NCBI GenBank assembly: GCA_002344795.1
Contig: DDUM01000011.1
Span: 31,313-95,312, forward strand
Source of the DNA: Flammeovirgaceae bacterium UBA2338
Lineage (GTDB): Bacteria > Bacteroidota > Bacteroidia > Cytophagales > Cyclobacteriaceae
Length of the DNA stretch: 64,000 bases
Direction: 5' to 3'
Position 1 is the stretch's first letter. Every line of letters starts with the position of its first letter. Made by a program: the position numbers and the translations under genes. Shown here piece by piece: positions 28,201 through 35,686 of this stretch. The notes under the pieces were generated by a model. It was given only the letters and a program-made list of their open reading frames with translations. It was not told the origin of the DNA and ran no database searches.

Positions 28201-28272
28201 TTCCTTGATGTCACCGCTCAGATGATAAATGCGGGTAATAAGAGTCTTTATTTTAGCCGAAGTGAATTCCAT
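25249..28272 (-). CDS. APH-like kinase + M23 peptidase-like + class III aminotransferase fusion
   Basis: This single 1,007-residue chain has three domains. Residues ~20-370 form an aminoglycoside/choline-kinase-like domain with catalytic YNDANDYN and metal site VIDFGDA. Residues ~430-540 form an M23/LytM domain with both zinc motifs intact (HLGLD and SPHLHF). Residues ~585-1000 form a class III PLP enzyme with the active-site Lys in TIGKPIGNGHPLG. The eukaryotic relatives of the two outer domains are hydroxylysine kinase and the phospholyases ETNPPL/PHYKPL, so a kinase-then-phospholyase reaction on an amino alcohol is inferred. No signal peptide is seen, making the M23 domain's role puzzling. 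The start ATG is clear. Confidence 0.85.
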   Translation of the reverse strand: MEFTSAKIKTLITRIYHLSGDIKELPGEIDLNYQLTTLDKRKYTFKIANPHEKLDILKFQNAMMLHLIAKNLGLDIPKVIYSKNKELITTIKDKEGKERLVRLMTWVEGRPFATVSPHSEQLLYRLGNLCAKLSLALKDFDHPAAHRFIKWDLAQVEWVKPHLDGFNGGKNALVHYYFGLYESIVKPIKDSLPKSVIYNDANDYNVLVGFDKANPNVPGVIDFGDAVYSHTINELAIALAYALMHKPDPLQAAYHIVQGYHNTFPLQDSELKVLFTLITIRLLISVVCSHQNLKENPDNTYLQISDEAAWTLMEKLRNISPAFAYYTFRHACGMEPCPVNLIFKDWIAKQGSQLKPIIAKNLENAHWLDLGMDSVELGNQSIVLDDVQLKDQIEKVIQESGKSVGLGKYNEVRPFYTSSAFEVDSNDGPAWRTVHLGLDVFINAGETVFAPLKGTIYSVADNVGNRNYGPTIILKHDILQELTFYTLYGHLDKSTLAKWKAGDKVKAGAPIGKIGDLHENGGWSPHLHFQIMLDTLEKKGDFPGVAAPMLIDVWKSICPDPWLLVTGTLSPHTHTNENAKLLSFRKQHLGKNLSLSYHKPLMMQRGYMQYLYEADGRKYLDTVNNVAHVGHEHPRVVSAGQKQMAVLNTNTRYLHKNIVAFTKKLLSTMPASLSVVYVVNSGSEANELALRIAKTYTKQKDMVVVEVGYHGNTNACVDISSYKFDRKGGKGAPDHVHVVPIPDTYRGIYRDKKDAGKKYASHIKEAIVKVQSKGKGIAGFICESVLSCGGQIVLPDGYLKEAYAHVREAGGVCIADEVQTGCGRAGDHFWAFESQDVVPDIVTIGKPIGNGHPLGVVVTSIKLADAFANGMEYFNTFGGNPVSSAIGLEVLNVIKDKGLQQNAKKIGIYMKKRLAQLKNNYPIIGDVRGMGLFLGIELVKDNQLTPATEQATYLANRMRELGILMSTDGPFENVLKIKPPIIFNKEDSDFLLSTLDRVLKEDFMQLD

Positions 28273-28408
28273 TTCAAAGTTTAATTCAGGCCGTTAAGAT
28301 ACCCAATATTTGCTCAAGAGTAACTTCATTTCATTTGACTAATGTGCCACAGAAGTGTAGCCGAAATGGATAAATGTATGATCACTCTTCATCCTATGAA
28401 GCAATTAT

Positions 28409-29866
28409 CTAGTCAACAATTGCTTCTGCCTCCATTTCTACCAGGTACTCATCGCCAATGATCTCGGCTTTCACTAATGTGTTGGCGGGTTGAATGGTTT
28501 TGAATCTTTCTCCATGGGCGCGTGAAACAGGCTCCCAATCATTAACATGGCGCACGAATATGCGGGTGCGCACCACTTGTTCCAATGTGCCGCCCAGTGA
28601 TTGCAGGGCACCTTCAATTTTGTCTATGACAAAGTGGGCTTGGGCGGCTGGGTCATTACCACCGATGGCTTTGTTGCCTAGTGTAGCCGTAGTGCCCGAG
28701 ATTAATATTCTGTTTCCTTTTCTTACCGCTCTGCTAAACCCTGCTAGATCTTCCCAGATGGTTCCACTCAGTGCTTTCGTCCTCCCATCACTTCCTTCCA
28801 ATGTGGGAAAGGGTGGCGGTAGGGAGTCTACATGATGGCTCAGGTCACCCGATGCAGTGAGAAATGGAGGTTTCCGGTATTCGTCTCCACAGTCACCGGG
28901 TATGGGAGTGAGTGCTTCTTGTGCACGCTTTATGTTTAATTTATCTTCTTCTGTCAAACTGAATTGAAAGAGTCTCGTGTTTTCCTGAACATGTTCACTT
29001 TTACCTAATCTCGCTCCGATAATTACGCCACCCACCGCAGGTTGTTCTAGCATAAAACGGCTCGCTACATTGGCGATGGACACATTGTGTCGTTTTGCTA
29101 CCTTACTTAATGTATTAAGTAATTGCTGAAACTTTTCCCATCCGCCCGCTTCATCGATGAAGCGTTTGTATTTCATTTGCGACCAGGTCAATGAATCATC
29201 CAGTACAGGTTCAGGCTTCCCCAACCACTTGTCGGTAAGAAACCCACCTGCTACTGTACCAAACGCAAGCAGTTTGATGTTATGCTCTTTACACAAGGTA
29301 GCCATAGCACCTCCTGCCCGTTGATCGATTACCGAATGACAAACCTGATTGGAAACTACTTGAATACCACTGGCCAAAACAATTCTTAGGTGAGCCGTGT
29401 CAAAGTTGGTAAGTCCAAGGTTTGCGATAAGCCCTTCCTGTTTTAATTCCTGCAACCAGAATAGACAATCCAACCAATTGGGGTCGGCATAATTCCAGGC
29501 ATGGTATTGTAATAAATCAATCTTTTTGGATTGTAACCGATTGAGAGCTGTGACAACTGCGGCCCGCACTTCTTCTTTGCTGGTTTGCCCGGGTTGAGGG
29601 ACCCACTTTGTCAAAAGTTGTACAGCATTTGGATCACTAAGACTTTGTTGAAATGCTCCTGCGATAATCTCAGCTGACCCATAATGATCTGCCATATCAA
29701 AAGTAGAGAAGCCCGCATCGAGATAGGGCTTCATAGATTGAGCGGTTTTAATGGGATCCAATGTTTGTCCATCCCGTTCCATGTCTGCAATTTGCCAGAG
29801 ACCTGTAAGCACGCGAGAGATCGTGAGTGTGGGGGAGAGAGTACAGGTTTCTATTATTGAGTCCAT
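28409..29866 (-). CDS. Aldo/keto reductase - RidA-family fusion protein
   Basis: The protein has 485 residues. Residues 1-~325 are an aldo/keto reductase barrel with catalytic FDMADHYGSAE (Asp, Tyr), LLTKW (Lys) and LLQYHAW (His). GVIIGARLGKSEHV near the end is the NADPH-binding region. Residues ~360-485 are a RidA/YjgF domain (GNRILISGTTA, VVRTRIFVRHVNDWE, EMEAEAIVD). The Arg that RidA uses for imine deamination is Asn in the matching PANT, so this domain may not be a classical 2-aminoacrylate deaminase. Substrates are unknown. The fusion implies that reduction and imine or enamine handling are linked. It is divergent from the cupin gene by 67 bases. Confidence 0.82.
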   Translation of the reverse strand: MDSIIETCTLSPTLTISRVLTGLWQIADMERDGQTLDPIKTAQSMKPYLDAGFSTFDMADHYGSAEIIAGAFQQSLSDPNAVQLLTKWVPQPGQTSKEEVRAAVVTALNRLQSKKIDLLQYHAWNYADPNWLDCLFWLQELKQEGLIANLGLTNFDTAHLRIVLASGIQVVSNQVCHSVIDQRAGGAMATLCKEHNIKLLAFGTVAGGFLTDKWLGKPEPVLDDSLTWSQMKYKRFIDEAGGWEKFQQLLNTLSKVAKRHNVSIANVASRFMLEQPAVGGVIIGARLGKSEHVQENTRLFQFSLTEEDKLNIKRAQEALTPIPGDCGDEYRKPPFLTASGDLSHHVDSLPPPFPTLEGSDGRTKALSGTIWEDLAGFSRAVRKGNRILISGTTATLGNKAIGGNDPAAQAHFVIDKIEGALQSLGGTLEQVVRTRIFVRHVNDWEPVSRAHGERFKTIQPANTLVKAEIIGDEYLVEMEAEAIVD

Positions 29867-29933
29867 CGGTTATCTTTAGCACAGATTAAAAATTAAATTT
29901 ACCTCCTTTATTAGGAATACAAAACCGAGAACT

Positions 29934-30296
29934 ATGCATCCGATCAATATCAAAGAGAAGTTCAATTTATTTTCTGAAACATGGACACCCAAGATAATTG
30001 GTGAACTGAATGGACAATATGTAAAGTTGGCCAAGGTAAAAGATGAGTTTGTTTGGCATGCTCATGATAATGAGGACGAGTTGTTCATGATCTTCAAGGG
30101 CACGTTGCACATAGAGTTCAGGGATCGCACGGAGGTAGTGAAAGAGGGAGAGATGATCATTGTACCAAAAGGAGTGGAGCACAATCCACGCACCAATGGA
30201 GAAGAGGTGTGGGTGCTGTTATTTGAACCAAAGGAAACAGCTCATACCGGTGCCGTGGAGCATGAGAAGACCGTGCATGATCAAAAGTGGATTTAA
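29934..30296 (+). CDS. Small cupin-domain protein
   Basis: This 120-residue single-domain cupin has both metal motifs: WHAHDNEDELFMIFKG (His, His, Glu) and PKGVEHNP (His). Such proteins bind Fe, Mn or Zn and may act as isomerases, dioxygenases or sensors; the substrate cannot be read from the sequence. The product appears cytosolic. It is divergent from the aldo/keto reductase-RidA gene, so a shared regulatory region is possible. The start at 29934 is the only ATG before the fold. Confidence 0.85.
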   Translation: MHPINIKEKFNLFSETWTPKIIGELNGQYVKLAKVKDEFVWHAHDNEDELFMIFKGTLHIEFRDRTEVVKEGEMIIVPKGVEHNPRTNGEEVWVLLFEPKETAHTGAVEHEKTVHDQKWI

Positions 30297-30586
30297 GGAA
30301 GTTGGTGTGACCTATTTGGACATCTGAATTAATTGAAACCTTACATCAAATATAGATTGAAACAGAAAATTGCTACCTTCAGTTTGTTAGGACAAAAACG
30401 CTACATTCGGGCTTGCTCAGGTGATTCCAAATCATTGGAGAAAGTTTTAGATAGTGACTCTTAGCTACATTTTAATGAAATCTTACAAACATTTGAAGAT
30501 ATAAAGATTTGGATTTATTTTTACTATAATGTTTTTCAGACCGTTATTCTCTTAAATAAATTAATTGAATTAACTCACCGATTACT

Positions 30587-31219
30587 ATGAAAGCAAAAAT
30601 CCTATTTATTTCTGTTTTATTTATCTTCATAACCTCATGTGTTAACAGCGATGAACTTCTGGCACCAAAGATTGATGAATTTAAATTAGCGGGTATTTAA
30701 GAGACAAAAATCATTGATTCAAGAAGTAATGAATTTTCTATTCTTTTGAAATCGGAATTTTATAACAACTTGAATCCGAACTGGCAAATTGATGACACAG
30801 AAATTAATCTAATTTCATTGAGTAATTCCAAAAATTATAACTTAGTCGGTTTTAAGATTAGGAATTCTTCCTTAATTCTTGTTGGCATCTTCAATAAGAT
30901 AACAAATACTTATGAACATGCTTACGTTCAAGATTATTCAAAAAATGTTGATGGCCTTGAAATAATGAATCAGTATTATATTGATGGTGCCAAAAGAATA
31001 AGTGTGACTGCAAAAGATAATAGAGTAATTGAGTTCCGAAAAATCAATGACCGTTTCCCTACAATCAAGGGTCGTACTCAGCTAGCCGGATCATTTGATA
31101 GGTGTATGGACATAGCTGTCAATGCTTGTTCTTCTGATTGGCAATGTGCGATACTTTGCGGATTAGCTTTTTGGCAATGTGCAGCCGAAACGGCAATAGC
31201 TTGTTATGCAACAAAATAA
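30587..31219 (+). pseudogene. Lipoprotein gene with Cys-rich tail, interrupted by one in-frame TAA
   Basis: From the ATG at 30587 a lipoprotein signal (lipobox FITSC, Cys18) reads for 37 codons to TAA at 30698-30700. The same frame then continues uninterrupted to 31219. The split therefore looks like a single nonsense change in a ~210-residue lipoprotein rather than two genes; a TTG at 30746 could restart translation without the signal. The C-terminal ~40 residues hold six Cys (spacing around RCMDIAVNAC, QCAILCG, WQCAAETAIAC), suggesting disulfides or a small processed peptide. It sits 12 bases before a small membrane protein gene, and a terminator follows the pair. Sequencing error, readthrough or real inactivation cannot be told apart here. 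Confidence 0.65.
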
Positions 31220-31231
31220 ATTGAGATTTAT

Positions 31232-31432
31232 ATGACACTTTATCTTATTTTATCAATCTATTTAATTCTATGCGGAATTGTTGCTTATTTTTTCTCTGAT
31301 AGCGACAATCGATTTGCCAAAATGATATGGTTAACATTTTTTCTATCGCCCATCGGTGGTGTTATTCTGGGCTTGCGAAATAGAGCAGATTTAAAAAGGA
31401 AGAATCGGAAGTTCTCAATTAAGACATCTTAA
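31232..31432 (+). CDS. Small two-helix membrane protein
   Basis: This 66-residue product has two transmembrane segments (about residues 3-22 and 29-48) and a strongly basic tail (NRADLKRKNRKFS) that would stay in the cytoplasm. It starts 12 bases after the interrupted Cys-rich lipoprotein gene and ends just before an intrinsic terminator, so the two form one transcription unit. No family is recognised. A protective or anchoring role for its neighbour is only a possibility raised by the layout. Confidence 0.6.
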   Translation: MTLYLILSIYLILCGIVAYFFSDSDNRFAKMIWLTFFLSPIGGVILGLRNRADLKRKNRKFSIKTS

Positions 31433-31799
31433 TTATTAGTTGAAATGAAAATTTGTTAGGTCCGACTCAAGTCAATTGTGTCGGATTTTTTATTAGTATT
31501 TGACCTTGGACAAGAGTGGGTTGGTAAAGATAATATTCAAATGAGGCACCACGGCATGCACCAAATATTTTTGCAATGGTGCGATGAGGTATAAGCTGTA
31601 GGTTTTTGTTTACTTTCATTGCTTTGTCACGGTGTCACGGTAGATAAAAGAGTTTTCAAAAGCTCAATACTACAGAAACACCAACCGTTGGTGGAATCGT
31701 ATTTATCATTCAAATTCCTAGATTTGATTAGATATTATTAACATGGGATTTGATCAAGGATCGGAGAAAGGAAGTTTGTAGGCAAGGGGCAAATAGATA
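31433..31799. other. Intergenic stretch with a terminator and no gene
   Basis: Apart from the terminator at 31461-31491, only short dyads are visible: GCACCA...TGGTGC near 31560-31590, and CACCAA-CCG-TTGGTG near 31680. There is also a direct repeat of GTCACGG near 31626. No reading frame of useful length or promoter consensus is seen. Confidence 0.5.
31461..31491 (+). terminator. Intrinsic terminator after the Cys-rich lipoprotein / small membrane protein pair
   Basis: TCCGAC (31461-31466) pairs with GTCGGA (31480-31485), and a run of six T follows at once. It lies about 30 bases after the stop of the 66-residue membrane protein. Confidence 0.8.
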
Positions 31800-32666
31800 A
31801 TGAATAACGCACAAACTGCAATTCGAACTATATATTTTAGCATTATTGGTAACACCAGTTTGGCTTTAATAAAGGGGCTTGCAGGATTTTTCGGCAACTC
31901 ATTTGCGTTGATTGCCGATGCCATTGAATCCACAACCGATATCTTTTCTTCACTTCTTGTATTGTTTGGTCTCAAGTATGCCAAAAAGCCCGCGGACGAA
32001 AATCATCCTTATGGGCACGGAAAAATTGAACCATTAATTACCTTTTTGGTCGTGGCTTTTCTTGTGACTTCTGCAACAATAATTGCGTACGAGAGTATTC
32101 AAAACATTCAGACACCTCATGAAACCCCCAAAGCCTGGACATTAATTGTTTTGGGTGGTATCATTTTATGGAAGGAAATTTCATTTCGAATTGTTATTAA
32201 AAAAAGCAAAGAAACAAATAGCACATCGCTGAAGGCAGAGGCCTGGCATCATAGAAGTGATGCGATAACTTCGGTGATGGCTTTTCTTGGAATTTCGATA
32301 GCCATCATATTTGGAAAAGGGTATGAAGCTGCAGATGATTGGGCGGCATTATTGGCTTCTTTCTTTATTTTATACAACAGTTATTTGATATTTCGCCCTG
32401 CATTGGGTGAAATTATGGATGAAAACCTCCATGACGACCTAATGATGGAAATCAGAGAAAAATCCCTGGAAGTTCAGGGAATTTTAGGAACTGAAAAGTG
32501 TTTTATAAGAAAAGCAGGGATGAAGTATCAAGTTGATTTACACGCGATAGTCAATGGAGAAATTTCAGTAAAGGAAGGTCACCATATTGCCCATCGCCTG
32601 AAAGATTATTTGCAACACGAGATACCGAACCTGGAACACATCTTAATTCATATTGAGCCAAAATGA
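31800..32666 (+). CDS. Cation diffusion facilitator family transporter
   Basis: This 288-residue inner-membrane antiporter exports divalent metals such as Zn, Fe or Mn in exchange for protons. The membrane part (about residues 10-205) has the CDF metal sites: ADAIESTTDIFSS in helix 2, HPYGHGKIEPL after it, and EAWHHRSDAITS in helix 5. A ~75-residue cytosolic C-terminal domain (VDLHAIVNGEISVKEGHHIAHRL) follows. The helix-2 site reads A-D-A-x-E-S-x-x-D and helix 5 H-x-x-x-D, consistent with transport. The exact metal is not decided. A methyltransferase gene begins 33 bases downstream and may share the transcript. Confidence 0.9.
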   Translation: MNNAQTAIRTIYFSIIGNTSLALIKGLAGFFGNSFALIADAIESTTDIFSSLLVLFGLKYAKKPADENHPYGHGKIEPLITFLVVAFLVTSATIIAYESIQNIQTPHETPKAWTLIVLGGIILWKEISFRIVIKKSKETNSTSLKAEAWHHRSDAITSVMAFLGISIAIIFGKGYEAADDWAALLASFFILYNSYLIFRPALGEIMDENLHDDLMMEIREKSLEVQGILGTEKCFIRKAGMKYQVDLHAIVNGEISVKEGHHIAHRLKDYLQHEIPNLEHILIHIEPK

Positions 32667-32699
32667 ATGCCTGCACCATTCAACTAAATCGTTTTCTGA

Positions 32700-33335
32700 A
32701 TGACAAAAGACAAATCAAAACACTGGGACGATATCTATGCAACCAGACAACCTCATGAGGTGAGCTGGACACAAGAGAATCCCAAAATATCACTGGACTT
32801 TATCCATAGCTTTAATCTTCCAAAACAAGCAAGTATTATAGATGTGGGTGGAGGAGAAAGCAAGCTGGTTGACAGACTCATTGATGAAGGCTACGAAGAC
32901 ATTACCGTTTTGGATATTTCGGAGCACGCATTAAAGAGAACTAAAATAAGACTGGGTGAAGCGGCTGAAAAAGTCAATTGGATTGTAGCGGACATTACAG
33001 AATTTAAGACCGACAAAACTTTTGACTTGTGGCACGACCGGGCCACCTTTCATTTTATGACAACACCTGACCAAATCAATGAATACCTTAAGAGGGCAAA
33101 AACAAATCTTAAAACGAATGGGTACTTGACCATTGGTACTTTTTCTCAGGATGGTCCCAAAAAATGTAGTGGATTAGAGATTAAACAATATTCTGAGGAA
33201 GCACTTCAAAACCAACTAAGGGATGGTTTTGAAAAAATAAGATGCATAACGGAGGACCATCAAACACCATTCGGCACACTGCAAAACTTCCTGTTTTGTA
33301 GTTTTAAATGGCAAGAAGTAGATAAACCAATTTAG
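32700..33335 (+). CDS. Class I SAM-dependent methyltransferase
   Basis: This 211-residue cytosolic enzyme has a Rossmann-type methyltransferase fold. Motif I is IIDVGGGESKLVD near residue 46, and VLDISEHALKR is the acidic ribose-binding strand. VADITEF and DLWHDRATFHFM mark motifs II-III. The DLWHDRA element and the N-terminal HWDDIYATRQPHEVSW resemble thiopurine/small-molecule methyltransferase relatives widespread in Bacteria. The substrate is unknown. It follows the CDF gene closely. The ATG at 32700 is the natural start of the conserved N-terminus. Confidence 0.85.
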   Translation: MTKDKSKHWDDIYATRQPHEVSWTQENPKISLDFIHSFNLPKQASIIDVGGGESKLVDRLIDEGYEDITVLDISEHALKRTKIRLGEAAEKVNWIVADITEFKTDKTFDLWHDRATFHFMTTPDQINEYLKRAKTNLKTNGYLTIGTFSQDGPKKCSGLEIKQYSEEALQNQLRDGFEKIRCITEDHQTPFGTLQNFLFCSFKWQEVDKPI

Positions 33336-33370
33336 CGGAATGATCCAGATGTAATTCATAAATGCATAAT

Positions 33371-33406
33371 AAAAAAGAGGGCACCTCCTGGATAGAAAAT
33401 GCCCTC
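33371..33406 (-). terminator. Intrinsic terminator of the 35-residue gene
   Basis: Read on the minus strand, GAGGGCA (33400-33406) pairs with TGCCCTC (33377-33383), followed by six T (33371-33376). It lies 34 bases past the stop of the small basic gene and supports that gene being expressed. Confidence 0.75.
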
Positions 33407-33439
33407 ACTGGTCTACCTCGTGAACGAGATGGTATGTAG

Positions 33440-33547
33440 TTACTTACGTTTTCTCATCTGTTTTTCCTCAAGCTTCTTAAGTATCTTTTCTTGTTTTCTT
33501 GCTTTCAAGTCTTTTGTTGAGCTTTTAAGATTCTTTCCTCTTGCCAT
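33440..33547 (-). CDS. 35-residue highly basic small protein
   Basis: The frame starts MARGKNLKSSTKDLKARK and ends EEKQMRKRK. Roughly two in five residues are Lys or Arg, and the middle (LKARKQEKILKKLEEKQ) should form an amphipathic helix. It has an ATG start, no internal stop and its own downstream terminator with a T run on the same strand. Composition suggests nucleic-acid or ribosome contact, but no family is recognised. It is too short for most gene finders. Confidence comes from the terminator and coherent composition. Confidence 0.5.
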   Translation of the reverse strand: MARGKNLKSSTKDLKARKQEKILKKLEEKQMRKRK

Positions 33548-34145
33548 GATTATCAATATTTAAGTTTTGATACACATCGCCCCCTATATTTAGTATTTAC
33601 TGCCCAGGCGAGTAACAGGCGCAATGAAATTACGCCCAAACAACTATGTGTTTATTTAATTAACAGGGGAGTTGAGATTGGCACACTCGCGAGTGCCTTT
33701 AATTCTGGAAGATGATTTTCCGGCTACTTTTGAAGAATTGTAGGAATTGCTCCGTTAGGAGGTAAAATAAACTTCGAATGATGGTATGAAAAGTACTAAT
33801 CACGAAGAATTTCTTTGTTTCTACTAAGATAATGAAGGTTTTAATGATAAGCAACTATAAGAGACTGATCTATATCATACCTGACCTTTATGAATTAAAA
33901 CCTTCGGAAGTAAAAAGATTTTGCGATTAATCCCCAAAGTAGGTCAGACTTCATTTCATAGCCAAGGGATCGCTACAGTTAGCCAACCCCCACAACCTCC
34001 ATGCCTTCGCCTTCCGCTTACCAGCTTCGGGCATGGCAGGTAGTCGATGACGAGATGGGGATACGCATTTCATATTTCATTGCGCAACTCAAGACTATCG
34101 ACTGCTTTAATGCTATCGGGATGCCTTCACACATCAGTCTCTGAA
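33548..34145. other. Intergenic stretch with decayed coding remnant and inverted repeats
   Basis: No intact gene is seen in ~600 bases. The frame from 33693 to 33860 reads coding-like (LEDDFPATFEEL, then KSTNHEEFLCFY) but carries several in-frame stops. The right part, 33999-34103, holds two nested-style inverted repeats. Confidence 0.45.
33999..34103. repeat. Inverted repeats, possible degraded intergenic element
   Basis: CCATGCC (33999-34005) pairs with GGCATGG (34030-34036), and AGTCGAT (34042-34048) pairs with ATCGACT (34097-34103). The composition (TTCGGGCATGGCAGG) resembles palindromic elements common between Bacteroidota genes. It is similar in style, not identical, to the cluster after the M14 gene. 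Confidence 0.35.
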
Positions 34146-35612
34146 CTACTCTTCGGGCAATTGCCTAAACAACGTTTTAGTATCCACTCTACTTTTCTCT
34201 AAAGCCTTTCTTTCCTTAAAGTAAACAAGACTTGCTATGGTCATTACAATGATCCATACAGGTGTAGAATGAAAATACCATTGCTCCACATTGGATGTAA
34301 GGTCTTTGTATGTATGAATACCGAGAAAGCCTGTTAACAACACAATGCCAGAAATAGCAATCACCAATTGTACTTTTCTGTTTGTAATCACTTTTACCTC
34401 TCTGGCCAATTCCGGATTGTGTCTGGGTAGAGACACCACAGTAATACACATCAATAGGAAGTTAACCAACATGGAAGTGACCATGATGTCGATACCGAGG
34501 AAAAAGTCTCCGGCAAAGTGACTTCCTAAAATACCGATAGAAGCCATCACTCCACTACCCATAATAGCGTTGATAGGCGTGTGATGGTTTGCACTTACTT
34601 TGGATATGGACTTGGGAAAAATGCCATCTTCCGCCCATGCAAACATCAGTCGTGACACAGACAAAATCATGGCGGGTAAATCATTGAGCAGGGCAATGGC
34701 TGCACCAGCAACAATTAAAATGGCCCAACCCGATGGAAGCAGGTAGCTCAATAAGCCGGCAGCAGTGATGTCATTGCTCATGGCTTCCTGAGCAATGAAC
34801 TGCCATGGTACCGCATGATATACGGCAGCTGTGAATAAAAAATAAAAACCTCCTACAGAAAATACGGCAATAGCGATGGCCTTCGGCAAGGCAGAGTGTG
34901 GGTTCTTGGCTTCTCCTCCTGCTTGTGCAATAGAATCAAATCCAATAAAACTGGAAAAGAGTATTGCCGCTGCAGCCAGAAAGGTGCTCATACTAAAGAC
35001 AGATGTATCTGCTGGTAGTGTAAATGTTGGAACAGCATTTAGAAAGTCCTGATGATTGTATAAGAATCCAGCAACGATCACCACAGCACCTAATCCAAAC
35101 ATGAGAAACATAAGCGGAACAACAGTGCGCTCATAAGATTTCACACCTCTTATGTTAACATAAACAAATGTCCAAAGCAGTAATAAAGAAAGCGATACAC
35201 GGATCAGGCCGCTATCCAGAGCGACTGCCAGTTGTGGCATGGATAGCTCTGTAGCGATGTCTCTGAAAAAAGGAATAATCACATAAGAGATTACACCGAT
35301 GACGATAGAAAGTCCAAACCACTGCGAAAAACTGGCGACAAAACCCAGGTAAGGGTTGAGCCCCCTGCTGGCATAGATGTAACTACCGCCAGCTCTGGGC
35401 ATGGCTGAAGCTAATATGCTGTAGGCGAGGGCCGCCAATATGGCGGGCATGGCTGCCACTAAAAATGCGGGAAGCACATCTGGACCAATGCCCGGTACAT
35501 TGCGCTGTATCATAAATGGCACAACGTAGATGGATGCACCTAACATTGAGCAGATACCAGTGGATGCCAGACCCAGCAATCCAAGGTGTCGAGACAGGTT
35601 ATTTTTTTTCAA
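34146..35612 (-). CDS. APC-superfamily amino acid permease
   Basis: This 488-residue inner-membrane protein has about 12 transmembrane helices. The first helix carries the APC substrate-backbone-binding pattern (GLASTGICSMLGASIYV), a region of unwound helix in this fold. Further typical elements are SIAQAGGEAKNPHSALPKAI between helices 6 and 7, and RLMFAWAEDGIFPKSISKV. The substrate is probably an amino acid or polyamine and cannot be narrowed. It is divergent from the potassium channel gene by ~75 bases. Confidence 0.88.
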   Translation of the reverse strand: MKKNNLSRHLGLLGLASTGICSMLGASIYVVPFMIQRNVPGIGPDVLPAFLVAAMPAILAALAYSILASAMPRAGGSYIYASRGLNPYLGFVASFSQWFGLSIVIGVISYVIIPFFRDIATELSMPQLAVALDSGLIRVSLSLLLLWTFVYVNIRGVKSYERTVVPLMFLMFGLGAVVIVAGFLYNHQDFLNAVPTFTLPADTSVFSMSTFLAAAAILFSSFIGFDSIAQAGGEAKNPHSALPKAIAIAVFSVGGFYFLFTAAVYHAVPWQFIAQEAMSNDITAAGLLSYLLPSGWAILIVAGAAIALLNDLPAMILSVSRLMFAWAEDGIFPKSISKVSANHHTPINAIMGSGVMASIGILGSHFAGDFFLGIDIMVTSMLVNFLLMCITVVSLPRHNPELAREVKVITNRKVQLVIAISGIVLLTGFLGIHTYKDLTSNVEQWYFHSTPVWIIVMTIASLVYFKERKALEKSRVDTKTLFRQLPEE

Positions 35613-35686
35613 GTTGACTTATACTGTATATTTAAAACATACTAATGCTTTAAAGATATAGACATTTAGCCACGAGGCTAACCAAC

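Noticed and set aside
33832..33930. 32-codon frame MKVLMISNYKRL... on the plus strand
   Set aside because: Too short, no terminator or RBS, and it overlaps another frame with more coding-like composition; nothing supports expression.
34216..34449. Frame antisense-shifted inside the permease gene
   Set aside because: It overlaps a clear 12-helix permease in another frame and has no protein-like features of its own.
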